This document shows, piece by piece, positions 25,515 to 34,547 of a stretch of 64,000 nucleotides of DNA. Each line of letters opens with the position of its first letter. Position 1 is the first letter of the stretch. This stretch comes from Arthrobacter sp. NEB 688. GTDB taxonomy: Bacteria; Actinomycetota; Actinomycetes; Actinomycetales; Dermatophilaceae. A program made the position numbers and the translations under genes. The stretch covers positions 248,001 through 312,000 of the forward strand of contig NZ_CP053707.1 in assembly GCF_013201035.1 (NCBI RefSeq), written 5' to 3'. Under the pieces are notes generated by a model. That model was not told where the DNA came from. It ran no database searches and worked only from the letters and a program-made list of their open reading frames with translations.

Positions 25515-26513
25515 TCAGCCGACGAGCCAGAGCGAGATGCCGTAGGCGACGACCCCCGGCACGAGCAGCGACGCGGCCCCGGTCGCCAGCTGACAGCGGA
25601 CCGCGGTGACCGGCGGCAGGACGACGAGGGTGCGGCGCAGCGCGTGCGCGACGGCCGAGCAGAGGACGCCGACGAGGGCGGCCGTCCCCGCCCCGGGCCC
25701 CCCGAGGACGCTCGCCGTGACGAGCGCACCCGCGCCGCCGAGGAGCATCGAGAGCGGGAGCAGCCACCCACGCAACACCCGGACCCCGGCGGCGAGGTCG
25801 GCGAGCGAGCCGACGGCGACGGCCACGAGCGCGGCCGTCGCGAGGTCGGTCGGGCGGGGCGAGCGGGCCAGCGGCAGCCACGTCGTGCCCACGGCGACGA
25901 GGCCGAGGCCGAACGCGGTGATGCCGATCGACTCCGTGAGGCGCGGGCGGCCGTCACGCCGGACGATCTGGTGGACGAACATCACGCCGAGCGCGACGGC
26001 GAGCGCCACCGGCACGAGCCGCAGCCACGGCTCGTCGGAGGTCGCGGCCCCGGCCGCCGGCGCGAGCACGCCGGCCACACCGACCGCGAGGGAGGCCCCG
26101 AAGCGGCTCGAGCTGCCGAGCAGGCGCGGCCAGCCCCACGCGACGACGAGGCCGGTCCAGGCGAGGCCCGCCGCGAGGACGACGGCGTCGGTGCGCAGGG
26201 CGAGGACGAGGAGCGCGCCGAGGACGAGCGTGACGGCCACGACCAGCGGCCGCACGACGGTCGCCATCTCGGGCAGGACCGGGTGCCGGCGCAGCGACTC
26301 CAGCCGGGCGCGGCGCGAGGCCCGCGTCTCGACGGCGGAGGCGCCGTCCCCCGAGGCGCCGTCCACCGGCGCGTCCGCGGGGACGGTGTCGAGCGCCGTC
26401 ACGCCGGGCGCGCCGTCCCCCGAGGCACCGTCGGCCCCCACGGGCGCGTCGGATGCCTCGGCGCCTGCGCCGTCCGGGTGCTCGTCCACGCCCGGCATCC
26501 TCGCATCACCCAC
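25515..26513 (-). CDS. Polytopic membrane protein of unknown function
   Basis: The first roughly 75 residues of this 332-residue protein are acidic, Ala/Gly-rich and low complexity. The rest holds about eight to nine hydrophobic segments ([55 protein letters not shown] and others) with Arg-rich loops. No family is recognised. The GTG at 26513 overlaps the MoaD-like stop; ATG 26498 is an alternative. It sits where the exported protein Rv0817c lies beside the GlnR/mshD genes in M. tuberculosis, but the similarity was not tested. Confidence 0.75.
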   Translation of the reverse strand: MGDARMPGVDEHPDGAGAEASDAPVGADGASGDGAPGVTALDTVPADAPVDGASGDGASAVETRASRRARLESLRRHPVLPEMATVVRPLVVAVTLVLGALLVLALRTDAVVLAAGLAWTGLVVAWGWPRLLGSSSRFGASLAVGVAGVLAPAAGAATSDEPWLRLVPVALAVALGVMFVHQIVRRDGRPRLTESIGITAFGLGLVAVGTTWLPLARSPRPTDLATAALVAVAVGSLADLAAGVRVLRGWLLPLSMLLGGAGALVTASVLGGPGAGTAALVGVLCSAVAHALRRTLVVLPPVTAVRCQLATGAASLLVPGVVAYGISLWLVG

Positions 26514-26799
26514 CGGCGAACGGCGGGAGCACCTCGACCGTGGCCCCCGGCGGGAGGGGGTCGTCCCCGGAGGCCGCGAGGCCGTCGACGAGGACCGAGC
26601 AGACGGGCAGCACCGCGGCGAGCCCCGGCCGGGCCTGCGCGAGGGCGGCGATCAGGCCGCCGACCGTCGGCGGCGCCGGCACGCTCTCGCCGTCGACCCC
26701 GGCCGCGGCCCGGGCCCCGGCCCAGTAGCGCACCGTGACGACCGCCCCCGCGGAGGCGTCTGTCCCATCGGAGGCCGTGGCCCCGTGCCGTACGTCCAT
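26506..26799 (-). CDS. MoaD/ThiS-like sulfur-carrier protein
   Basis: This 97-residue protein ends in PPFAGG; the C-terminal Gly-Gly is the hallmark that is adenylated and thiocarboxylated in MoaD/ThiS proteins. The ubiquitin-like pattern is visible ([66 protein letters not shown]). MoaD (molybdopterin) and ThiS (thiamine) roles cannot be separated. The start is 21 bp from the divergent GlnR-like gene. The terminal GG is followed directly by the overlapping membrane-protein gene. Confidence 0.85.
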   Translation of the reverse strand: MDVRHGATASDGTDASAGAVVTVRYWAGARAAAGVDGESVPAPPTVGGLIAALAQARPGLAAVLPVCSVLVDGLAASGDDPLPPGATVEVLPPFAGG

Positions 26800-26806
26800 G
26801 ACCGCC

Positions 26807-26813
26807 TATCCTG
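26807..26813. promoter_or_regulatory. Overlapping divergent -10 hexamers
   Basis: TATCCT on the plus strand (26807-26812) and CAGGAT on the minus strand (26813-26808) are almost the same base pairs. Each is eight bases from its own ATG (26821 plus, 26799 minus). This is a second symmetric bidirectional promoter, for the MoaD-like and GlnR-like genes. Confidence 0.55.
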
Positions 26814-26820
26814 TGGGGCG

Positions 26821-27528
26821 ATGGCCCACCTGCTGCTGTTGACGAACACCTTGGCCCCCGCGGCCGAGGTCCTCCCGGCGCTCGGGCTGCTCAGCCACCA
26901 TGTTCGCATCCTCCCGGCGGAGGCGTCGGCGCTCGTCGACGCACCCGACGCGGACGGGGTGCTCGTCGACGCCCGCCGCGAGCTGGCGATGGCACGCTCC
27001 CTCTGCCGCGTCCTCACGACGACCGGGGTGTCGGGGCCGCTGTTCGCCGTCGTCACCGAGGGCGGGCTCGCCGGCCTGACGAGCGAGTGGGGCCTCGACG
27101 ACGTCCTCCTCGACACCGCCGGCCCGGCCGAGGTCGAGGCCCGGCTGCGGCTCGCGCTCGGCCGCCGCGCCGAGACGGCCGACGACGAGGCCGGGCCCAT
27201 CACGGCCGGGGCGCTCGTCATCGACGAGGCCACCTACTCCGTGCGGCTGCGCGGGCGGCTGCTCGACCTCACGTACAAGGAGTTCGAGCTCCTCAAGTAC
27301 CTCGCGCAGCACCCGGGCCGTGTCTACACGCGCTCGCAGCTGCTCCAGGAGGTCTGGGGCTACGACTACTTCGGCGGCACCCGCACCGTCGACGTCCACG
27401 TGCGCCGGCTGCGGGCGAAGCTCGGCACCGAGCACGAGCTGCTCATCGGCACGGTGCGCAACGTGGGCTACCGCTTCGTCCCGGAGGCCGCGGGCGTCGA
27501 CGGCGAGCTCGAGGAGGTCGAGGGCTGA
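26821..27528 (+). CDS. GlnR-like winged-helix response regulator
   Basis: This 235-residue OmpR-type regulator has an atypical receiver: the usual N-terminal acidic pocket is missing (starts [14 protein letters not shown]) and the acceptor region reads [10 protein letters not shown]. The DNA-binding domain is typical ([53 protein letters not shown]). This matches the orphan GlnR/Rv0818 family, which controls nitrogen genes without classical phosphorylation. The adjacency with mshD matches Rv0818-Rv0819. Confidence 0.88.
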   Translation: MAHLLLLTNTLAPAAEVLPALGLLSHHVRILPAEASALVDAPDADGVLVDARRELAMARSLCRVLTTTGVSGPLFAVVTEGGLAGLTSEWGLDDVLLDTAGPAEVEARLRLALGRRAETADDEAGPITAGALVIDEATYSVRLRGRLLDLTYKEFELLKYLAQHPGRVYTRSQLLQEVWGYDYFGGTRTVDVHVRRLRAKLGTEHELLIGTVRNVGYRFVPEAAGVDGELEEVEG

Positions 27529-27529
27529 C

Positions 27530-28411
27530 GTGGGCGACACCATCCACCTGGAGGCCGTCGACGGCGACCTCGCCGCGGCCCTGCGCGGGCTGTGGGCCCG
27601 GGCCGAGGAGGCCGACGGGGTCGGCGCGGTCTCGGAGGCCTTCCGGCTGGCCGTCGGTCCCGCGCGCGACGGGGTCGTCCACCTCGTGCGGCGCGAGGGC
27701 GACGAGGTCGTCGGGTACGCGCAGGTCGCGTCCGCCGGAACCCCCGACGCCGTCGCCGAGCTCGTCGTCGACGCGGCGCACCGGCGCGCCGGGCACGGCT
27801 GCGCGCTGCTCGACGCCGCCCTCGCCGAGGACACCCGCTCGGTGTGGGCGCACGGCGACCTGCCGGCCGCCCGGTCGCTCGCGGCGTCCGCCGGGCTCGA
27901 GCGCACCCGCGAGCTGTTCCGGATGGCCCGTCCGCTCACCGCCGACGACGCCACCGACCCGGTCCTGCCCGAGGGCTGCACGGCGCGGGCCTTCGAGCCG
28001 GGGCGCGACGACGAGGACTGGGTCGCGCTCAACGCCGCCGCCTTCGCGCACCATCCCGAGCAGGGCCGGCTCACGGTGGCCGACCTGCGCGAGCGGATGG
28101 AGCAGGACTGGTTCGACCCCGAGGGCTTCATCCTCGTCGAGCGCGACGGCCGCGTCGTGGCCTTCCACTGGACCAAGGTCGAACCCGGTTCCAGGAGCGG
28201 AGAGGTCTACGTCGTGGGGGTCGACCCGGCCGAGCAGGGCCACGGCCTCGGCGGCCCGCTGACCCGCCTCGGCACGGCGCACCTGGCCCGCCGCGGCCTG
28301 GCCGAGGTCGAGCTCTACGTCGACGGCGACAACACCGCGGCGCGGCGCACGTACGCGCGGCTCGGCTTCGAGGACGCCGCGGTCGACGTGCAGTACACCG
28401 TCCCCCGCTGA
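27530..28411 (+). CDS. mshD: Mycothiol synthase
   Basis: MshD acetylates Cys-GlcN-Ins, the last step of mycothiol synthesis. The 293-residue protein has two GNAT domains. The first contains VAELVVDAAHRRAGHGCALLDAAL; the catalytic second contains GEVYVVGVDPAEQGHGLGGPLTRLGTAHLARRGLAEVELYVDGDNTAARRTYARLGF, with a full acetyl-CoA loop. It starts at GTG 27530, one base after the regulator's stop codon, so the pair is co-transcribed. Confidence 0.93.
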   Translation: MGDTIHLEAVDGDLAAALRGLWARAEEADGVGAVSEAFRLAVGPARDGVVHLVRREGDEVVGYAQVASAGTPDAVAELVVDAAHRRAGHGCALLDAALAEDTRSVWAHGDLPAARSLAASAGLERTRELFRMARPLTADDATDPVLPEGCTARAFEPGRDDEDWVALNAAAFAHHPEQGRLTVADLRERMEQDWFDPEGFILVERDGRVVAFHWTKVEPGSRSGEVYVVGVDPAEQGHGLGGPLTRLGTAHLARRGLAEVELYVDGDNTAARRTYARLGFEDAAVDVQYTVPR

Positions 28412-28432
28412 CCCTCCCCCGCCTCCGTCCCG

Positions 28433-28480
28433 GCTACACCGCAGTACCCGTCGCTGCAGCAACACTTACTGCGGTGTAGC
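28433..28480 (+). terminator. Palindromic terminator after mshD
   Basis: GCTACACCGCAGTA (28433-28446) and TACTGCGGTGTAGC (28467-28480) pair perfectly over 14 bp. The 20-nt loop itself contains the palindrome GCTGCAGC. It lies 21 bp beyond the mshD stop. Confidence 0.75.
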
Positions 28481-28554
28481 GCGCGACGGGCCTCGGGAGG
28501 GCACGCCGGGCGCCCCGGGTGGCGCGAGCGGGCGGGCAGCGGGAGAGTGCCCGC

Positions 28555-29649
28555 ATGCGCCGATCGCTGCCCGCCGCCCTCGTCTCCGTCGCCGCGCTCG
28601 CGGCCTCCCTCGTCGCCGCCGCTCCGGCGCACGCCGCGGGCGCTGACCGTCACCACGCCCCCCGCCTCGCCACCTCCACCCGGGTGGTCGACGCCGACCA
28701 GTCCTTCCGCGGCCTCGACGCCGTCGACCGGCGCACGGCCTGGGTCGCGGGCGGCAGCGTGTCGGGCGGCCCCGGCGGCGTGTGGCGCACCCACGACGGC
28801 GGCCGGCACTGGACCGACGTCTCGCCGCCGCAGACCGAGGGGCTGAACTTCCGCGACGTCGAGGTCACCGGGCGCGGCACGGTCACCGTGCTGGCCATCG
28901 GCGAGGGCGAGGCCTCCCGCATCTACCGCACCCGCGACGACGGTCGGACGTGGACCGAGACCTTCCGCAGCACCGAGCCCGCCGCGTTCTACAACTGCCT
29001 CGCGTTCTTCCCCGGGGGCCGCACCGGCCTCGCGGTGAGCGACCCGGTCGACGGCCGCTTCCGCATCGCCCGCACCACCGACGGCGGGCGCTCGTGGCGG
29101 GTCCTGCCGAGCACCGGGATGCCCGACAGCACCGGTGAGGCCAACTTCTCCGCCAGCGGCGAGTGCCTCACCGTCTCCGGGCGCGACGCGTGGTTCGGCA
29201 GCGGCGGCGAGCGCTCGCGGGTCTTCCGCTCGGGCGACCTCGGCCGCACCTGGACGGCCACCGACTCGCGCATCCCGGCCGGCGAGGCGGCGGGCGTCTT
29301 CGGCATCGCGGTCCGACCGGGTGTCGGCGGGCTCGCCGTCGGCGGCGACTTCTCCGCCCCGGACGACGGCGCGGACGCCACCTCGGTGAGCCGCGACGGC
29401 CGGCGCTGGGCCTCGGCCGGCGACCTGGAGCACCTCGGCGAGGACGTCGCCTGGCTGCCCGGCGTCCGCCGGGGCGCGGTCACGGTCGGCGAGAGCGGCG
29501 AGGTCGGCGGCGTCAGCGTGACGCTGGATGCCGGGCGCTCCTGGTACCGGCTCTCCGACACCGGGTTCCACACCGTCGACTGCACCACCGACGGCTCCTG
29601 CTGGGCCGCCGGGGGCAAGGGCCGTGTCGCGCGGGTGTCCATCGGCTGA
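28555..29649 (+). CDS. Secreted BNR/YCF48-type beta-propeller protein
   Basis: This 364-residue protein has a Sec signal peptide (MRRSLPAALVSVAALAASLVAAAPAHA). It has about six blades with the BNR/Asp-box pattern (WRTHDGGRHWTDV, YRTRDDGRTWTET, ARTTDGGRSWRVL, FRSGDLGRTWTAT, SVTLDAGRSWYRL). Such repeats occur in sialidases and in photosystem assembly factors (YCF48); no sialidase Arg triad or catalytic Tyr is evident. It is probably a secreted binding protein. ATG 28555 is preferred because it opens the signal peptide and follows GGGAGA. Confidence 0.85.
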   Translation: MRRSLPAALVSVAALAASLVAAAPAHAAGADRHHAPRLATSTRVVDADQSFRGLDAVDRRTAWVAGGSVSGGPGGVWRTHDGGRHWTDVSPPQTEGLNFRDVEVTGRGTVTVLAIGEGEASRIYRTRDDGRTWTETFRSTEPAAFYNCLAFFPGGRTGLAVSDPVDGRFRIARTTDGGRSWRVLPSTGMPDSTGEANFSASGECLTVSGRDAWFGSGGERSRVFRSGDLGRTWTATDSRIPAGEAAGVFGIAVRPGVGGLAVGGDFSAPDDGADATSVSRDGRRWASAGDLEHLGEDVAWLPGVRRGAVTVGESGEVGGVSVTLDAGRSWYRLSDTGFHTVDCTTDGSCWAAGGKGRVARVSIG

Positions 29650-29701
29650 ACCGGCCGTGAGCGGGCTGACCGCCCGGGCACGGACCTGACAGGATGGACG
29701 C

Positions 29702-32014
29702 ATGACGGACGAGACGGCGGTGGACGTCGAGGAGCAGGGCGGGACGGCGCGCGACGCCGCGGCCGACGCGTCGGCCGAGGGCGCCATCGTCAGCGAGGTC
29801 TCCATCGCGAGCGCCTCGGCCACGGAGACCCGGCAGCAGCCGCGCAGCGCCAACGGTCGCTTCGTCCGCGGCGCGCACCACGCCGAGCCCGAGGACGACG
29901 AGGGCCTGCCCGCCGACCGCTTCCTCGACCGCGAGATCTCGTGGCTGCAGTTCAACGAGCGTGTCCTCCAGCTCGCGGCCGACGACAACGTCCCGCTCCT
30001 CGAGCGCGCGCGCTACCTCGCGATCTTCGCCTCGAACCTCGACGAGTTCTTCATGGTCCGCGTCGCCGGGCTCAAGCGGCGCATCGCCACGGGCATCGCC
30101 GTGCGCTCGGCGTCCGGCCTCGAGCCGCGCGAGGTCCTCGAGCAGATCAGCCTCGTCGCGCACGAGCTGATGACGATGCAGGCCCGCGTCTACGCCGAGC
30201 AGGTGCGCCCGGCGCTGGAGTCCGAGGGCGTGACGATCGTCCACTGGGACGCCCTCTCCGACGACGAGCGCGAGCGGCTGGGCGGCGTCTTCACCTCGCG
30301 CCTCTTTCCCGTGCTCACCCCGCTGGCCGTCGACCCGGCGCACCCCTTCCCGTACATCTCGGGCCTCTCGCTCAACCTCGCGGTCATCCTCGTCAACCCG
30401 CGCACCGGAAAGGAGCACTTCGCCCGCGTCAAGGTGCCGCCGATGCTCCCGCGGCTCGTGCGCGTCGAGCCCGGGCCGGACGAGTCCCCGCTCGCCGACA
30501 TGTACGACACCCGGTTCGTGCCGCTCGAGGACGTCATCGCGGCGCACCTCGACCAGCTCTTCCCGGGGATGGAGATCCGCGAGCACTTCACCTTCCGGGT
30601 GACGCGCAACGAGGACCTCGAGGTCGAGGAGGACGACAACGAGAACCTCCTCACCGCGCTCGAACGCGAGCTGACCCGGCGCCGCTTCGGCCCGCCGGTG
30701 CGCCTCGAGGTCGAGGAGGACATCGACGACCACGTCCTCGACCTCATCGTCCGCGAGCTCGGGGTCAACGGCACCGAGGTCTACCGGCTGCCCGCGCCCC
30801 TGGACCTGCGCGCGCTCAACGTCATCGCCGACCTCGAGCGCTCCGAGCTGCACTTCGAGCCGTTCGTGCCGCGCACCAACGCCGACCTCGCGCCGACCGA
30901 GTCGGCCAAGGCGCGCGACATCTTCGCCTCGATCCGCAAGCAGGACGTGCTGCTCCAGCACCCGTACGACTCGTTCTCGACCTCGGTGCAGGCGCTGCTC
31001 GAGCAGGCCGCGTCCGACCCCAAGGTCCTCGCGATCAAGCAGACGCTCTACCGCACGAGCGGCGACAGCCCCATCATCGACGCCCTCATCGACGCCGCCG
31101 AGGCCGGCAAGCAGGTGCTCGCGGTCGTCGAGATCAAGGCCCGCTTCGACGAGGAGAACAACATCTCCTGGGCCCGCAAGCTCGAGCACGCGGGCGTCCA
31201 CGTCGTCTACGGCATCGTCGGGCTCAAGACCCACGCGAAGCTCTGCCTCGTCATCCGCCAGGAGGCGGAGGGGATGCGCCGCTACTGCCACGTCGGCACG
31301 GGCAACTACAACCCGAAGACCGCGCGCCTCTACGAGGACCTCGGGCTGCTCACCGACGACGAGCAGGTGGGCGAGGACCTCAGCCGCCTGTTCAACCAGC
31401 TGTCGGGCATCGCCCCGCGCAGCAAGTTCCGCCGCCTCCTCGTCGCGCCGCGCTCGGTCCGCTCGGGCCTCGTCGCGCACATCCACCAGGAGATCGAGCA
31501 CGAGCGCGCGGAGCCGGGCAGCGGCTACATCGGCCTCAAGGTCAACTCCATCGTCGACGAGCAGATCATCGACGCCCTCTACCGCGCCTCGCAGGCCGGC
31601 GTGCGGGTGCAGCTGTGGGTGCGCGGCATCTGCGCGCTGCGGCCGGGGGTGCCGGGGCTGTCCGAGTCGATCGAGGTGCGCTCGGTGCTCGGGCGCTTCC
31701 TCGAGCACTCGCGCATCTTCTTCTTCGGCGGCGGGGGCGACCCGCTCGTCTACATCGGCAGCGCCGACATGATGCACCGCAACCTCGACCGCCGCGTCGA
31801 GGCACTCGTCCGGCTCACCGACCCGCGGCACATCGACGACCTGCGCTCGCTCATGGAACGCGGTGCGGCAGAGAAGTACTCGCACTGGGCGCTGGGGCCC
31901 GACGGTCGATGGACGCGCCACCACCTCGACGAGGAGGGCCAGCCGCTCGAGGACCTGCAGTCGGCGCTCGTCGAGATGCACGCCAAGCGCCGCCGCAAGG
32001 CCCGGCGCCGCTGA
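29702..32014 (+). CDS. ppk1: Polyphosphate kinase 1
   Basis: PPK1 makes polyphosphate from ATP at the inner membrane. The 770-residue protein has a roughly 65-residue low-complexity N-terminal extension, then the N domain ([20 protein letters not shown]), the head domain, and two PLD-like C-terminal domains. The C-domain motif [22 protein letters not shown] carries the His that becomes phosphorylated; [18 protein letters not shown] is in the second. ATG 29702 is six bases after CAGGAT. It is followed by a Nudix gene, as ppk1 is followed by mutT1 in mycobacteria. With ppk2, it suggests strong polyP metabolism. Confidence 0.95.
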   Translation: MTDETAVDVEEQGGTARDAAADASAEGAIVSEVSIASASATETRQQPRSANGRFVRGAHHAEPEDDEGLPADRFLDREISWLQFNERVLQLAADDNVPLLERARYLAIFASNLDEFFMVRVAGLKRRIATGIAVRSASGLEPREVLEQISLVAHELMTMQARVYAEQVRPALESEGVTIVHWDALSDDERERLGGVFTSRLFPVLTPLAVDPAHPFPYISGLSLNLAVILVNPRTGKEHFARVKVPPMLPRLVRVEPGPDESPLADMYDTRFVPLEDVIAAHLDQLFPGMEIREHFTFRVTRNEDLEVEEDDNENLLTALERELTRRRFGPPVRLEVEEDIDDHVLDLIVRELGVNGTEVYRLPAPLDLRALNVIADLERSELHFEPFVPRTNADLAPTESAKARDIFASIRKQDVLLQHPYDSFSTSVQALLEQAASDPKVLAIKQTLYRTSGDSPIIDALIDAAEAGKQVLAVVEIKARFDEENNISWARKLEHAGVHVVYGIVGLKTHAKLCLVIRQEAEGMRRYCHVGTGNYNPKTARLYEDLGLLTDDEQVGEDLSRLFNQLSGIAPRSKFRRLLVAPRSVRSGLVAHIHQEIEHERAEPGSGYIGLKVNSIVDEQIIDALYRASQAGVRVQLWVRGICALRPGVPGLSESIEVRSVLGRFLEHSRIFFFGGGGDPLVYIGSADMMHRNLDRRVEALVRLTDPRHIDDLRSLMERGAAEKYSHWALGPDGRWTRHHLDEEGQPLEDLQSALVEMHAKRRRKARRR

Positions 32015-32025
32015 TCGGCGCCGCC

Positions 32026-32970
32026 GTGCCGACGACGATCCCGGCCGCCGGGACCCTCCCCTGGCGGGTGCGCGGCCACGCGCTGCAGGTGGCCCTCGTG
32101 CACCGCCCGCGCTACGACGACTGGGCCTGGGCCAAGGGCAAGCTCGACGCCGGCGAGGAGTGGGCGCCGGCCGCCGCCCGGGAGACCGAGGAGGAGACCG
32201 GGCTGCGGGTGCGCCTCGGGGTGCCGCTGCCCGAGGCCCGGTACACGATGCTCGACAAGGACGGCCGGCCCGCCGACAAGGTGGTGCGCTACTGGGCGGC
32301 GCGCGTCGTCGGGGGCAGCGGCGAGCTGGTCAACGAGATCGACGACGTCGCGTGGCTCGACCCGCGCGAGGCCCACGACCGGCTCGACTACGCCCGCGAC
32401 CGCGAGCAGCTGCGCGCCCTCGTCCGCCACCACCAGGCCGGCTCGCTCGACACCTGGCCGCTCGTGGTCGTCCGGCACGCCCGCGCCGTCGCGCGCGGCG
32501 CGTGGTCCGGGGGCGACGACACGCTGCGGCCCCTCGACGCCGCCGGCGTGACCCGGGCCTCGGCGCTGGTCGGGGTGCTCGCGGCGTACGCGCCCCGACG
32601 GGTCGTCAGCTCCCCGTCCGTGCGCTGCGTCGCGACCGTGGCGCCCTTCGCCGACTCGGCCGGGCTCGGCGTCCGCACCCGCGGCGGGCTGTCGGAGGAG
32701 GGCTTCGAGGAGGACCCCACGAAGGCCCCGCGGCGCGTCCTGCGCCTGCTCGAGGCGGGCCGGCCGACCGTGCTCTGCTCGCACGGCCCGGTGCTCCCCG
32801 CGGTGCTCGAGGTGCTCGCGCCCCTGGCGGCGGACGCCTCCGCGGCCGACCGGGCGCTGCTGCTCGCGGCGGCCGACGCGAAGCTCGTCAAGGGCGAGGC
32901 CCTCGTCCTGCACGTCGCCGGCACCGGGGCGGCGGCCCGCGTCGTCGCCGTCGAGCGCCACCTGCCCTGA
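32026..32970 (+). CDS. Nudix hydrolase-histidine phosphatase fusion, MutT1-like
   Basis: The N-terminal Nudix domain of this 314-residue protein has the full box GKLDAGEEWAPAAARETEEETGL. The C-terminal SixA/phosphoglycerate-mutase-like domain has the catalytic VVVRHARAVARG and LCSHGPVLPAV histidines. Mycobacterial MutT1 has the same layout and degrades 8-oxo-GTP and diadenosine polyphosphates, and it also lies beside ppk1. GTG 32026 begins 11 nt after the ppk1 stop, so it is co-transcribed. Confidence 0.9.
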   Translation: MPTTIPAAGTLPWRVRGHALQVALVHRPRYDDWAWAKGKLDAGEEWAPAAARETEEETGLRVRLGVPLPEARYTMLDKDGRPADKVVRYWAARVVGGSGELVNEIDDVAWLDPREAHDRLDYARDREQLRALVRHHQAGSLDTWPLVVVRHARAVARGAWSGGDDTLRPLDAAGVTRASALVGVLAAYAPRRVVSSPSVRCVATVAPFADSAGLGVRTRGGLSEEGFEEDPTKAPRRVLRLLEAGRPTVLCSHGPVLPAVLEVLAPLAADASAADRALLLAAADAKLVKGEALVLHVAGTGAAARVVAVERHLP

Positions 32971-33049
32971 CCCGCACCTCGCACCCCGAAGCTCGACCCC
33001 ATCCGCGGCCCACCCCACCCCGGAGCCCGACCCCACCCGCGCCCCCATC

Positions 33050-33101
33050 GCGAACGTGTGTGAAGAACGTCGTCATGCCGACGTCCTTCACACACGTTCG
33101 C
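33050..33101. repeat. GCGAACGTGTGTGAA-family hairpin, copy 3
   Basis: The outer arms GCGAACGTGTGTGAAG and CTTCACACACGTTCGC pair perfectly. The core differs from copies 1 and 2 (ACGTCG/CGACGT around TCATG) yet still pairs. It is 80 bp past the Nudix stop and about 95 bp before the PHO box. The rest of the 342-bp gap 32971-33312 holds no gene. Confidence 0.85.
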
Positions 33102-33196
33102 AGGGCGGTGCGGGGGCGTCCCGGGGCGTCGTCGTCGCCCGCGACACGCACCCGTCCCCGTGGCCTGACCAACCCGTCGGCCGATGCTCGGGTGCT

Positions 33197-33251
33197 GTTC
33201 ACGCCCCGTTCACCGGTGACGGGCCACGGCGTCACCCGGCCTCCTTACCGT
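33197..33251 (+). promoter_or_regulatory. Candidate PHO box and -10 of pstS
   Basis: Two adjacent 11-bp units, GTTCACGCCCC (33197-33207) and GTTCACCGGTG (33208-33218), match the actinobacterial PHO box layout. TACCGT at 33246-33251 is a plausible -10, putting the box over the -35 region as expected for PhoP/RegX3 activation. The GTG start of pstS is 61 bp downstream. Confidence 0.7.
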
Positions 33252-33312
33252 CCTCAGCGTCGGACATCGATGTCCGGCACCACGACTCCCTTGACCTCCG
33301 AGAGGCACACCA

Positions 33313-34437
33313 GTGAAGACCCTCCGTTTCGGCCAGCTCGCGAGCATCGCCCTGGTCGGCTCCATCGCCCTTGCGGGGTGCGGTTCGGACAACAACGCGG
33401 GCACCGGCGCCACCGCCGGCAGCGGCTCGAGCGGCTCCGCCGCCACCGCGGACTGCTTCGACGGCACCCTGAACGCCGAGGGCTCCTCCGCCCAGAAGAA
33501 CGCGTTCGACGAGGCCGCCGCCTCCTACAAGGCCGCATGCACCGGCGCCCAGGTCAACTACAACCCGACCGGCTCCGGCGCGGGCATCAAGCAGATGATC
33601 GCCGGCCAGGTCGACTTCGCCGGCTCCGACTCGGCGCTGAAGACCGAGGAGAAGGACGGGATCGTCGAGTCCGACGCCGCCGCGCAGACCTGCGGCTCCC
33701 CCGCCTGGAACCTCCCGATGGTCACCGGTCCGATCGCGATCGCGTTCAACGTCAAGGGCGTCGACTCGCTCACCCTGACGCCGGCCGTCGCCGCCGACAT
33801 CTTCGCCGGCAAGATCACCACCTGGAACGACCCGAAGATCGCGGCGGTCAACTCCGGCGTCACCCTCCCGTCGACCGCCATCAAGGTCTTCTTCCGCTCC
33901 GACGAGTCGGGCACGACCGAGAACTTCACCAAGTACCTCTCGGCCGCCTCCGACGGTGGCTGGACGGCCGAGCCGGCGAAGAAGTGGACCGGCACGGGCG
34001 AGGGCAAGGAGAAGTCCGCCGGTGTCGCCGAGGGCGTCAAGTCCACCGACGGCGGCATCACCTACGTCGAGTGGAGCTACGCGAAGGACAACGACCTCGG
34101 TGTCGCGAAGGTCGACAACGGCGCCGGCGCCGTCGAGCTGACCGGCGAGACCGTCGGCAAGGCCGTCGAGGCCGCCCAGCCCGACGGCGAGGGCAACGAC
34201 CTGCGCCTCAAGCTCGACTACGCGACCCAGGAGGCCGGCGCCTACCCGATCCTCCTCGTCACCTACGAGATCGTCTGCTCCAAGAACAAGGACGCCGAGA
34301 AGGGCAAGAACATCAAGTCCTTCCTCAAGCACTTCGCCTCCGCGGACGTGCAGAAGAGCCTCGAGGAGATCGGCTACGCCCCGCTCCCCAGCTCGGTCCA
34401 GACCAAGGTCGAGGCCGCCATCGAGGCCCTGTCCTGA
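33313..34437 (+). CDS. pstS: Phosphate-binding lipoprotein PstS
   Basis: PstS is the surface-anchored, high-affinity Pi-binding component of the Pst ABC importer. The 374-residue protein has a lipoprotein signal ending LAGC, a Gly/Ser linker, and the Pi-binding pattern: GSSAQKNAF, YNPTGSGAGIKQMIAGQVDFAGSDSAL, and RSDESGTTENFTKYL. Start GTG 33313 follows GAGAGG. It leads pstSCAB; a strong hairpin after it probably keeps PstS levels above those of the channel proteins. Confidence 0.95.
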   Translation: MKTLRFGQLASIALVGSIALAGCGSDNNAGTGATAGSGSSGSAATADCFDGTLNAEGSSAQKNAFDEAAASYKAACTGAQVNYNPTGSGAGIKQMIAGQVDFAGSDSALKTEEKDGIVESDAAAQTCGSPAWNLPMVTGPIAIAFNVKGVDSLTLTPAVAADIFAGKITTWNDPKIAAVNSGVTLPSTAIKVFFRSDESGTTENFTKYLSAASDGGWTAEPAKKWTGTGEGKEKSAGVAEGVKSTDGGITYVEWSYAKDNDLGVAKVDNGAGAVELTGETVGKAVEAAQPDGEGNDLRLKLDYATQEAGAYPILLVTYEIVCSKNKDAEKGKNIKSFLKHFASADVQKSLEEIGYAPLPSSVQTKVEAAIEALS

Positions 34438-34476
34438 CCAGTATCGGCCGGCGGCCGCGGCCGCTGACCTGACCGC

Positions 34477-34507
34477 GAGGGGGCGGGCCCGACCGGCCCG
34501 CCCCCTC
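34477..34507 (+). terminator. Attenuator-type hairpin between pstS and pstC
   Basis: GAGGGGGCGGGCC (34477-34489) pairs with GGCCCGCCCCCTC (34495-34507) over 13 bp with a 5-nt loop. It may stop part of the transcripts after pstS or protect the pstS mRNA end. Confidence 0.75.
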
Positions 34508-34547
34508 CGGCACGACCACCATCCGACGAGAGAACTGCGAGGAAGCC

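Noticed and set aside
29513-31981. Minus-strand open frame of 822 codons opposite ppk1
   Set aside because: It is a composition shadow of ppk1; no family motif and no start signals.
32026-32970. Interpretation as a phosphoglycerate mutase gene only
   Set aside because: An intact Nudix box precedes the histidine phosphatase domain, making it a MutT1-like fusion.
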